Assembly: GCA_009787675.1 (NCBI GenBank)
Contig: WQSU01000028.1
Location: forward strand, 1 to 14,242
Source of the DNA: Lentimicrobiaceae bacterium
GTDB lineage: Bacteria > Bacteroidota > Bacteroidia > Bacteroidales > WCHB1-69
DNA: 14,242 nucleotides
Direction of reading: 5' to 3'
The notes below the pieces were generated by a model. It had not been told where the DNA came from. It saw only the letters and a program-made list of their open reading frames with translations, and ran no database searches. Of the stretch, positions 1 through 5,835 are shown one piece after another (position 1 is the stretch's first letter; the number at the start of each line of letters is the position of its first letter). A program made the translations under genes and the position numbers.

Positions 1-266
1 TTTAAAAAATCAACCTTGACCTCAAATATGCGATTCTAATGAACTCGACATGATTTAGGGTGACGCATTGTCGAAGTCAGGAAAAAGGTATAGTCATATC
101 TACTTGTGGTTGCAAATATCTCTTTTTTACCCTTTCAGGAATGAATTATAAATCATATTGATATTATTGATTTTCAAGGTAATACTCAATAAGCCAGCCC
201 AATATATACGCCTGCAGACTAAAGCCTTTTGGTTAAGTAATGAAGTTTAGATTAAGCGCATTTTTT

Positions 267-290
267 TACTCCTTTGATACTAAAGGAGTA
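267..290. repeat. Perfect 9-bp inverted repeat with 6-nt loop
   Basis: TACTCCTTT (267-275) pairs exactly with AAAGGAGTA (282-290) around the loop GATACT. A run of seven T (261-267) precedes it on the plus strand, and no U-run follows it on either strand, so it is not a standard intrinsic terminator. It could be a protein-binding palindrome or an RNA hairpin. Function is unknown. Confidence 0.6.
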
Positions 291-293
291 CGG

Positions 294-314
294 TTTGACA
301 CAACTTTGACACAC
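294..314 (+). repeat. Direct repeat TTTGACACA, two copies 11 bp apart
   Basis: TTTGACACA occurs at 294-302 and again at 305-313. The 11-bp period is about one helical turn, which would put both copies on the same DNA face, as for a dimeric binding protein. With only two copies, chance or a local duplication is possible. Confidence 0.5.
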
Positions 315-315
315 T

Positions 316-329
316 TTTTTTGCAAAAAA
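316..329. repeat. 14-bp AT-rich palindrome TTTTTTGCAAAAAA
   Basis: Six T, then GC, then six A form a perfect palindrome with no loop, in a run of seven T (315-321). On the minus strand it supplies a U-run downstream of the tRNA-Ala hairpin at 340-355, so it may belong to that transcript's 3' end. Confidence 0.45.
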
Positions 330-339
330 CCGTGTATCC

Positions 340-355
340 ATCTGATTTTTCAGAT
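340..355 (-). terminator. Possible terminator hairpin downstream of tRNA-Ala
   Basis: Read on the minus strand, ATCTGA-AAAA-TCAGAT forms a 6-bp stem with a 4-nt loop starting 3 nt after the tRNA 3' end, and a run of six U follows about 10 nt later. The gap between stem and U-run and the A/T-rich stem make it a weak terminator candidate. Its place directly behind a tRNA gene is the main support. Confidence 0.35.
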
Positions 356-358
356 TTG

Positions 359-432
359 TGGAGCGTACGGGAGTCGAACCCGTGACCTTCAGACTGCCAG
401 TCTGACACTCTAGCCAACTGAGCTAACGCCCC
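359..432 (-). tRNA. tRNA-Ala (anticodon GGC)
   Basis: The minus strand folds as a full cloverleaf. The acceptor stem GGGGCGT/ACGCTCC contains G3:U70, the identity pair of alanine tRNAs. The anticodon stem is TCAGA/TCTGA, and its loop CTGGCAG places GGC at positions 34-36 after U33. The T-loop is TTCGACT, closed by GGG/CCC pairs. Discriminator A73 is present and CCA is not encoded; the next bases read CAA. It would decode GCC and GCU. It lies 30 bp downstream of an FKBP gene on the same strand but has its own promoter-like site in that gap. Confidence 0.97.
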
Positions 433-448
433 ATCCTGAAATGGGCGG

Positions 449-456
449 CAAATGTA
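449..456 (-). promoter_or_regulatory. Bacteroidota -7 element upstream of tRNA-Ala
   Basis: The minus strand reads TACATTTG followed by C, an exact match to the Bacteroidota -7 consensus TAnnTTTG. It lies 16 bp upstream of the tRNA 5' end, so transcription would begin shortly before the mature tRNA. No well-spaced TTG (-33) element is visible; the nearest is only 11 bp away. Confidence 0.6.
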
Positions 457-462
457 GAAAAA

Positions 463-1326
463 TTATTCAACCGACATGATCTCCATATCAAAAATTAATG
501 GAGTATAAGGTGGAATTACATAATCAGCCCCCCTGCTACCATAAGCTAATTTAGAGGGAATCAGTACTGTAGCTTTATCTCCACCCTTCATGAGCAATAG
601 TGTTTTTTCCCAACCGGGAATCACTTGACCATTGCCTACCGTTAAAGTAAAGGGCGCTCCCGAATCAATGGAACTGTCGAAAACATAACCGTCTAAAAAT
701 TTTCCAGTATAGTGAACCGAAACCGTCGAGCCATTCGTAATGGCTTTGCCGTTGCCAGAAACTTTCTTTACAAAATAGATACCCTCTTCGGTAGGTTTTA
801 CTTTTATTTTGTTTGTTGTAATATAATTATTTATCAAACTGTCTTCCGCAAGCCTGTATTCTTCCATTATCGCTTCGTATTGACGTGTTCTTTCTGCTTG
901 CATGGCTTCAAATTCTTCTTTAGGGAGAATTTTATTCAACTTAAAGGTGAAATACAAATCATTACTGTCGAACGGATAATCTTGCTCTATAAAATATTCA
1001 AAGAATTTTTTACCATCGATAATAAAAATCGCGCTATCACCCAAATGCATTTTCTGAATGGCGGCAAAAACATCTCCGGCGAACAACGATTCTAAAATTT
1101 TAAGGGTAAGAGGTTCATTTTCAAATAAAACAGAGTCTTTTAATTCCATAGCGTGAACCATCTCCACAAGGTCGCCTATTTGTGGCTGCACTTCCTTCTT
1201 ATTTTCAATATAGAACTTGTAATAGAAGCCTTGTTTGTCTTTTTTAAATCCGGGATACTTTGAACAGGCTGTCCCCAACACTGCGAATGCCAAGAAGGCA
1301 ATCATTAATTTTGTTACATTTTTCAT
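463..1326 (-). CDS. Lipoprotein with two FKBP-like domains (peptidyl-prolyl isomerase)
   Basis: Predicted exported lipoprotein that isomerises Xaa-Pro bonds or acts as a chaperone beyond the inner membrane. I start it at the ATG at 1326 (287 residues), because this places a typical signal peptide at the N-terminus with lipobox LGTAC and lipidated Cys21. A further upstream ATG at 1380 would add 18 polar residues before it. The C-terminal domain (about 180-287) is a complete FKBP, with the ligand-pocket residues present: Tyr206, Phe216-Asp217, Val235-Ile236, Trp239, Tyr262 and Phe279. Residues about 46-133 look like a second, degenerate FKBP fold, with GD, KDSVLF and a Met-x-x-Gly-Asp step but without the Trp and Tyr. 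A charged helical linker (about 135-172) joins them. The gene runs in the same direction as the FKBP gene upstream, from which a hairpin at 1390-1409 separates it. Confidence 0.88.
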   Translation of the reverse strand: MKNVTKLMIAFLAFAVLGTACSKYPGFKKDKQGFYYKFYIENKKEVQPQIGDLVEMVHAMELKDSVLFENEPLTLKILESLFAGDVFAAIQKMHLGDSAIFIIDGKKFFEYFIEQDYPFDSNDLYFTFKLNKILPKEEFEAMQAERTRQYEAIMEEYRLAEDSLINNYITTNKIKVKPTEEGIYFVKKVSGNGKAITNGSTVSVHYTGKFLDGYVFDSSIDSGAPFTLTVGNGQVIPGWEKTLLLMKGGDKATVLIPSKLAYGSRGADYVIPPYTPLIFDMEIMSVE

Positions 1327-1389
1327 TACTATAAAATTTGAATAATTATTTTTAAAAACACAATTTTTTTCTTTTATCATTTATGTTGT

Positions 1390-1409
1390 CCGTCAGTTAA
1401 AACTGACGG
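1390..1409. repeat. 9-bp-stem hairpin between two FKBP genes
   Basis: CCGTCAGTT (1390-1398) and AACTGACGG (1401-1409) are perfect reverse complements around AA. In RNA an 8-bp stem with a 4-nt loop is more realistic. It lies 17 bp past the stop of the upstream FKBP gene on the minus strand. No U-run follows, so intrinsic termination is doubtful. It might be an attenuating or RNA-processing structure, or a dispersed intergenic repeat. Confidence 0.55.
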
Positions 1410-1411
1410 CA

Positions 1412-1432
1412 ATTAATCATTAATCACTAATC
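1412..1432. repeat. 7-bp tandem repeat, three copies, covering a stop codon
   Basis: ATTAATC (1412-1418), ATTAATC (1419-1425) and ACTAATC (1426-1432) are adjacent. The third copy contains the TAG stop (minus strand, 1427-1429) of the FKBP lipoprotein gene. All copies also hold TAA or TAG-like triplets on the minus strand, so the repeat is effectively non-coding. Confidence 0.6.
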
Positions 1433-2029
1433 TTTATTCACTACTTTCACATACATCACTATCGTTTGGTACGGCAAAACCTTGTTTCCATCTCCTGAGA
1501 CTCCGTACGCTAAATATGAAGGAATAATCAAGCGGGCTTCTGCGTCCTTGTTCATCAGTAGTACTGCTTCGTGCAAACCTGCTATTTCAGTTGATTTTTC
1601 TATGGCAAACTGTTTTAAGCCGTCATTATCAGAGTTATAAATCTCTATTCCATTCAGCAACCATGTGCGATATTCTAAAGAAACGGTTTCTCCTTTTTCA
1701 ATTTTTTTTCCACTTCCTTTTTTCGTAATTTCATATCGTAGTCCGGTATTGGTTTGTTTCATCTTCCATTCATAACGTTTTAAAAAAAGTTCAATATCTT
1801 CATTTTCAAGTTCAATCATTTTTCTATTTCCTAAAATGAATGGATCAGTTTCTTCAGTTTTCGTTGATGAAGTTCCGATAACGCCCGTAGGAGCAATATT
1901 ATTGCATGAGAGAAGAAAGCAGAATGCAAAATGCAGAAAGCAGAGAGTAACCAAATGATGAGATGGTTCCGGGATTTGATGATTGATTTTTTGAATCTTT
2001 ATATCTTTATATCTTTGAACTTCTTGCAT
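1427..2029 (-). CDS. FKBP-type lipoprotein with degenerate active site (GldI-like)
   Basis: A 200-residue predicted lipoprotein. A hydrophobic stretch (about 26-41) ends in the lipobox LLSC with Cys42, followed by a Ser/Thr-rich linker and one FKBP domain (about 97-198). The fold is recognisable from VSLEY, IIPSYLAYG and the final beta strand, but several pocket residues are replaced: Phe-Asp by Tyr131-Asn132, the Val of the Val-Ile pair by Glu148, and the central Trp by Leu152. Tyr120 and Tyr175 remain. Proline isomerase activity is therefore uncertain and a binding or chaperone role is possible. Similar FKBP lipoproteins include GldI of gliding Bacteroidota, but nothing else here points to gliding. 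The ATG lies 1 bp after the stop of the DHH gene, so the two are probably co-transcribed and translationally coupled. The N-terminal about 40 codons are built from 7-bp and 8-bp tandem repeats and may be newly acquired. Confidence 0.82.
   Translation of the reverse strand: MQEVQRYKDIKIQKINHQIPEPSHHLVTLCFLHFAFCFLLSCNNIAPTGVIGTSSTKTEETDPFILGNRKMIELENEDIELFLKRYEWKMKQTNTGLRYEITKKGSGKKIEKGETVSLEYRTWLLNGIEIYNSDNDGLKQFAIEKSTEIAGLHEAVLLMNKDAEARLIIPSYLAYGVSGDGNKVLPYQTIVMYVKVVNKD
1912..1946 (-). repeat. Imperfect 7-bp tandem repeat coding for a signal peptide
   Basis: Plus-strand units are GAAGAAA (1912), GCAGAAT (1919), GCAAAAT (1926), GCAGAAA (1933) and GCAGAGA (1940). They encode the hydrophobic core of the FKBP lipoprotein signal peptide on the minus strand. 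Because 7 is not a multiple of 3, loss or gain of a unit would shift the reading frame. Confidence 0.7.
1995..2018 (-). repeat. 8-bp tandem repeat at the start of the FKBP lipoprotein gene
   Basis: ATCTTTAT (1995-2002), ATCTTTAT (2003-2010) and ATCTTTGA (2011-2018) are adjacent. On the minus strand they encode the QRYKDIKIQK segment 9 bp after the ATG. This kind of A/T-rich low-complexity run is more typical of intergenic DNA than of a gene. Confidence 0.65.
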
Positions 2030-2030
2030 A

Positions 2031-3050
2031 CTATTTCTTATGGTTCAATTCCGGATGGGTTTGAATAATTTCTTCGAAGCGTTTTATTGTATTTTCTAAT
2101 GTGTCGTAGTGATATGAGGCTGCGGCGTTGCGGTGCCCTCCACCTTGAAAATAGGTTTGTGCAAATTTATTGACATCAAAATCGCCTTTTGAGCGGAAAG
2201 ATATGCGAATGCGCTTGTCTCTTTCAATAAAAAACGCCGTAAAGATAATCCCCTTTAAAGAGATGCCGTAGTTAACAAACCCCTCAGTATCGCCATCTTT
2301 AAAATAATTTATTTTCATTTCTTCTTGGGTAACATACATATAGGAAGTACCCAAGTGAGGAAACACTTTTAATTTATTCAAAGTTATCCCCAACAAGCGG
2401 ATCCGGCTTTCGGAATAGTTATCGTATATTTCACGGTGAATCTCTTCACCATCTATGCCTGTTTTCATTAATTCCGCCAACAAAGAGTAAGTTTCGGCAT
2501 TGTTACACGCAAAACTTAAAGAGCCTGTATCGGTAATAATTCCGGTATAGATACAGGTTGCAATTTCTTGATTTAGAAATGGTTGGTCTGTTATTTCATC
2601 TAAAAAACGATGCACATTTTCGCAAGTTGATGTCGTATTTGTAATAGAATAGACAACTGCACATTGGGCTGTAGGGTTGGGATGGTGATCAATCAATATT
2701 TTATATGCAGAAGTTGTCAACAATATGTTTTCCAAATCAACGCCACTACGATGTTCGGCACTCATATCCACCAAAAAGAGAATATCTGCATCCTGCAAAA
2801 CTTTTTTTGCTTCCTTAAACGATTTTTGTGCATTCAAGATCGTTTCTGCACCTGGCATCCATTGGTAAAACTCCGGCATATTGTTGGGTATCACACATAT
2901 TACTTCAAACCCTTGTGTAGTAAAATAGGAACGCAAGGCTAAAGAAGCCCCGATGGCATCACCATCAGGGTTATAATGTGTACAAACTGCAATTTTTTTA
3001 CTTTCTACTAATTTTTTGTGAATTTCTGAAATTTGCGAGGGGCTGAGCAC
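2031..3050 (-). CDS. DHH-family phosphoesterase (NrnA-like nanoRNase / pAp phosphatase)
   Basis: Probably a cytoplasmic enzyme that degrades very short RNA oligonucleotides and/or 3',5'-pAp, using two metal ions. Numbered from the GTG at 3050 (339 residues), it has the DHH subfamily motifs in order: NPDGDAIG (27-34), LVDMSAEHRSG (93-103), DHH (121-123), ITDTGSLSF (172-180) and the DHHA1 motif GGGHRNAA (303-310). The open frame continues to a TTG at 3140, but that would add a hydrophobic leader encoded by A/T homopolymers, odd for a cytosolic enzyme. I prefer the GTG, where the N-terminal helix of the family begins. The minus strand reads TATTTTTTTG at 3078-3069, close to but not matching a -7 element. 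It leads into the FKBP lipoprotein gene with a 1-bp gap. Function is confident at family level; the exact substrate is not. Confidence 0.88.
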   Translation of the reverse strand: MLSPSQISEIHKKLVESKKIAVCTHYNPDGDAIGASLALRSYFTTQGFEVICVIPNNMPEFYQWMPGAETILNAQKSFKEAKKVLQDADILFLVDMSAEHRSGVDLENILLTTSAYKILIDHHPNPTAQCAVVYSITNTTSTCENVHRFLDEITDQPFLNQEIATCIYTGIITDTGSLSFACNNAETYSLLAELMKTGIDGEEIHREIYDNYSESRIRLLGITLNKLKVFPHLGTSYMYVTQEEMKINYFKDGDTEGFVNYGISLKGIIFTAFFIERDKRIRISFRSKGDFDVNKFAQTYFQGGGHRNAAASYHYDTLENTIKRFEEIIQTHPELNHKK

Positions 3051-3124
3051 GAGGGTTAAAATTTGTGGCAAAAAAATAAAAAAAAAGACAGAAAACTGAA
3101 ATAAAATGTACAAAGAACTTTTTT

Positions 3125-3132
3125 TATTTTTG
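3125..3132 (+). promoter_or_regulatory. Bacteroidota -7 element upstream of ftsH
   Basis: TATTTTTG followed by CC matches TAnnTTTG exactly, 61 bp before the ftsH ATG. No TTG lies at the expected 17-23 bp upstream, so the -33 half is unclear. The site falls within the divergent interval shared with the DHH gene, upstream of that gene's preferred GTG start. Confidence 0.55.
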
Positions 3133-3193
3133 CCACCCAAAAAGAAATAAGTAATTTTTACGTTACAAAGCCATTAGCGATCATTTTATTATT

Positions 3194-5182
3194 ATGCCTC
3201 CAACAGATTCCAACAAGAAAAAGAAAAATCCCACACAACCCAATAAAAAAAGAAAACAACCTAAATTCAATTATTTATGGATTTATTTAGCAATGGTAGT
3301 TGCCTTGCTGTTCTTTATGAATCCCAATCAAAATACTTCAAAGGTGCGGGAAGAGATTGGCAGCGTAAAATTAGAACGATTGATTGCGAACAAAGATATC
3401 GAGTCGGCTCGTTATATTCAAAAGGATAATATGGTGGAAATTACGCTGAAAGAGAGATCCATAAAAACTAAAGCGGAATTTGAAAAGTTTCGCGAGAAAA
3501 ATGAAAAAGGACCACAGTTTTTTATCACTATCGCTGACTTTAAAGTTTTTAATGAGAATGTTAAAGATGTTCAAAATAATATTGTTCAAGATTATTTAAA
3601 AACTAATCCTGAAGTTGATGAAAGTGCCGTTAGAAACGATTATAATTTTGACATAAAACAAGATACAAGTAAAAGTTGGGGCATTGAAATTTTTTGGATT
3701 GGGTTGATGATTCTATTCCTGTTTTTCATGTTTTCTTCTTTCAGAGGAATGCGTGGCGGTGGTCCCGGTGGGATCTTCAATATTGGAAAATCGCGGGCGC
3801 AACTGTTCGACAGTAAAACCAACGACAATGTGTCTTTTAAAGATGTTGCCGGTTTGGAAGGCGCGAAATATGAAGTGGAAGAGATTGTTGATTTTTTAAA
3901 AAACCCGAAAAAATATACTGAGTTGGGTGGAAAAATCCCTAAGGGCGCCTTGCTTGTAGGTCCTCCCGGAACGGGTAAGACCTTATTAGCGAAAGCCGTA
4001 GCCGGCGAAGCTAAAGTGCCGTTCTTTTCGCTCTCAGGCTCCGATTTTGTGGAGATGTTTGTAGGTGTGGGCGCTTCACGTGTGCGCGACCTGTTCCAAA
4101 CCGCCAAAACCAAAGCGCCGTGCATCATTTTTATTGATGAAATTGACGCCATTGGACGCGCCCGCGGCAGAAACGTGATGTCGGGCGCTAACGATGAACG
4201 TGAAAATACATTGAACCAGCTGCTTACAGAGATGGACGGTTTCTCTACCAATACCGGCGTAATCATCTTAGCCGCCACCAACAGAGCCGATATTTTAGAC
4301 AGGGCGCTGTTACGGGCAGGACGCTTCGACCGCCAAATTCACGTGGAACTGCCCAATGCCAACGAACGCAAGGGCATTTTTGAAGTGCATGTAAGAAATC
4401 TGAAACTCAGCCCTGAAGTAGATTTGGAATATTTTGCCAAACAAACGCCCGGCTTTTCAGGCGCCGACATTGCCAATGTATGCAACGAATCAGCGTTGAT
4501 TGCTGCACGACACGGTAAAAAAATAGTTGAAAAAGAGGACTTGTTGGCGGCTATTGACCGAATTGTTGGAGGATTGGAGCGGCGCGGTAGCATGATCTCC
4601 CTCGAAGAGAAGAAAGTGATTGCCTATCACGAATCGGGGCATGCCGCTGTGGGTTGGCTGTTGGAACACGCCTCCCCATTGGTAAAAGTTACGATTGTGC
4701 CGCGCGGCAAATCTTTGGGGGCTGCATGGTATTTGCCCGAAGAACGCCATATTACCACTACCGAGCAAATGTTGGATGAACTGACCGCCACGCTGGGCGG
4801 AAGGGCTGCCGAAGAAGTGGTATTCGGAAAAATCTCTACCGGCGCACTCAGCGACCTCGAAAAAGTAACCAAACAGGCGTATGCTATGGTAGTGTTCTAC
4901 GGACTGAACGAAACTATTGGAAATATGAGTTTCTACGACTCCACAGGACAACAGGAGTATGCACTTACCAAACCCTACAGTGAAAAAACAGCACAGCAAA
5001 TAGATGAAGAGATTAGCAAAATAATAGAATCGGCTTATAAACGCGCCAAAGATATTTTAAATGAGAATAAGGAGAAATTAACCCAATTGGCTGAAATCTT
5101 AATTGAAAAAGAAGTTATTTTTGCCGAAGATTTAGAAGCAATTTTCGGAGCACGTAAGCATCAACCAGAAAAATTAGCATAA
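3194..5182 (+). CDS. ftsH: ATP-dependent zinc metalloprotease FtsH
   Basis: Membrane-anchored AAA+ protease that extracts and degrades misfolded or regulated membrane and cytosolic proteins. At 662 residues it is full length. A Lys-rich cytosolic tail is followed by TM1 (about 26-42), a periplasmic FtsH_ext domain (about 50-160) and TM2 (about 163-181). The AAA module has Walker A GPPGTGKT (256-263), pore loop MFVG (288-291), Walker B IIFIDEID (311-318) and arginine fingers Arg377/Arg380. The peptidase has HESGH (479-483) with third zinc ligand Asp554. All catalytic residues are intact. The ATG has no clear Shine-Dalgarno, as is usual in this phylum. It heads an operon: the next gene starts 1 bp after the TAA. 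The core from about 3950 to 4900 looks richer in G+C than the 5' part, consistent with codon selection in a conserved, well-expressed region. Confidence 0.98.
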   Translation: MPPTDSNKKKKNPTQPNKKRKQPKFNYLWIYLAMVVALLFFMNPNQNTSKVREEIGSVKLERLIANKDIESARYIQKDNMVEITLKERSIKTKAEFEKFREKNEKGPQFFITIADFKVFNENVKDVQNNIVQDYLKTNPEVDESAVRNDYNFDIKQDTSKSWGIEIFWIGLMILFLFFMFSSFRGMRGGGPGGIFNIGKSRAQLFDSKTNDNVSFKDVAGLEGAKYEVEEIVDFLKNPKKYTELGGKIPKGALLVGPPGTGKTLLAKAVAGEAKVPFFSLSGSDFVEMFVGVGASRVRDLFQTAKTKAPCIIFIDEIDAIGRARGRNVMSGANDERENTLNQLLTEMDGFSTNTGVIILAATNRADILDRALLRAGRFDRQIHVELPNANERKGIFEVHVRNLKLSPEVDLEYFAKQTPGFSGADIANVCNESALIAARHGKKIVEKEDLLAAIDRIVGGLERRGSMISLEEKKVIAYHESGHAAVGWLLEHASPLVKVTIVPRGKSLGAAWYLPEERHITTTEQMLDELTATLGGRAAEEVVFGKISTGALSDLEKVTKQAYAMVVFYGLNETIGNMSFYDSTGQQEYALTKPYSEKTAQQIDEEISKIIESAYKRAKDILNENKEKLTQLAEILIEKEVIFAEDLEAIFGARKHQPEKLA

Positions 5183-5183
5183 A

Positions 5184-5831
5184 ATGGCACAAAGTGTAAC
5201 TTTCGATTCATTGAATACTACTGCAAAAGAGAACATGCGGCGCGAAATTCGCCATGCCCTTACCCAGAAGAGTACGAGCAAATTCCCCTATATCGATATT
5301 CACGCAGATATCTTTGAAAAACCCGAAAACTTGCTTGCCGAATTTTGTAACAATTTTAGAGATGCAGGAGGAAAATTTATTGTTTGCAATAAGGATAATT
5401 TTGTAGATATTTTACATAAATTAATTGTAGGGCAACGTTATGCTACGATCCTAAATACGAACCATTCCATCTCACCGGCGCTTACCAAAAGAAATTTGAG
5501 CTATATCACCTGCATTGACAGCCATCAACAGGTAGATGTTGCCATTGTATATTCCGACCTGCTGATTGCCAGAACCGGAAGCATGTTGTTTACCCAAAAA
5601 TTCTCTCTATATCCTTCTGTTAGAAATATTACCAAAGATATTATTGTTGTTGCTTTTGAGAAAAATTTAGTGCTTGATTTAAAAGATGCGTACCAGTTGC
5701 AGCAGGAAAAGAATCAAGGAATTCTTTACGATTTCGTTGAAATCATTACCCCTACCAAGCCGGTTAACGAAAAAGGTGAAGAAAATTATTCACCCCTTGA
5801 CCCTCGTTTTATTTTACTGTTAATTCAATAA
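5184..5831 (+). CDS. LUD-domain protein (LutC/YkgG-like) of the ftsH-cdsA operon
   Basis: A 215-residue soluble protein with no signal peptide or membrane segment. It resembles LUD (lactate utilisation) domain proteins in length and in the central VDVAIVYSDLLIARTGSML stretch (117-135), which corresponds to the family's A-x-TGT strand-turn. LutC-type proteins work in lactate oxidation with LutA/LutB iron-sulfur subunits, but neither partner is here, so lactate metabolism should not be assumed. Family members usually end in a Gly-Pro/Asp-rich segment followed by GPR or GPK. Here the equivalent tail (about 187-215) reads ITPTKPVNEKG and then LDPRF, so that motif is eroded and a binding site may be altered. 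It is wedged tightly between ftsH (1-bp gap) and cdsA (4-bp gap), so co-translation is likely. A role in membrane homeostasis is an inference from position only. Confidence 0.75.
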   Translation: MAQSVTFDSLNTTAKENMRREIRHALTQKSTSKFPYIDIHADIFEKPENLLAEFCNNFRDAGGKFIVCNKDNFVDILHKLIVGQRYATILNTNHSISPALTKRNLSYITCIDSHQQVDVAIVYSDLLIARTGSMLFTQKFSLYPSVRNITKDIIVVAFEKNLVLDLKDAYQLQQEKNQGILYDFVEIITPTKPVNEKGEENYSPLDPRFILLLIQ

Positions 5832-5835
5832 GAGA

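Larger units (their letters stand above)
1..358. other. Intergenic stretch left of tRNA-Ala, no gene seen
   Basis: All frames touching the left edge meet a stop within a few dozen bases, and no ORF here resembles a known protein. A 12-residue open stretch ending at a TAA at 37-39 on the plus strand could be the tail of a gene to the left, but nothing supports that. From 267 onward there is a cluster of palindromes and direct repeats, listed separately. No integrase or transposase remnant is recognisable, although the 3' side of a tRNA gene is a common integration site. Confidence 0.6.

Noticed and set aside
267..290. Intrinsic terminator at the 9-bp inverted repeat
   Set aside because: No run of U follows the stem on either strand; the T-run precedes it.
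463..2029. Two FKBP genes as a recent tandem duplication
   Set aside because: The proteins share only the general FKBP fold and differ in length, domain number and active-site residues, so a recent duplication is not supported.
3051..3140. N-terminal extension of the DHH protein with a hydrophobic leader
   Set aside because: It starts at TTG, is encoded by A/T homopolymers, and would put a signal-like segment on a cytosolic enzyme. The ftsH promoter site also lies in this interval.
3640..4281. Long 213-codon minus-strand open frame inside ftsH
   Set aside because: It is a mirror of the highly conserved AAA domain of ftsH, has no recognisable motif or start signal, and the same kind of shadow frames occur opposite the other G+C-richer genes (for example 4490-4999 and 11387-11773).
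5184..5831. Lactate utilisation operon (lutABC)
   Set aside because: Only a LUD-domain protein is present. There is no iron-sulfur LutA or LutB partner and no lactate permease nearby.
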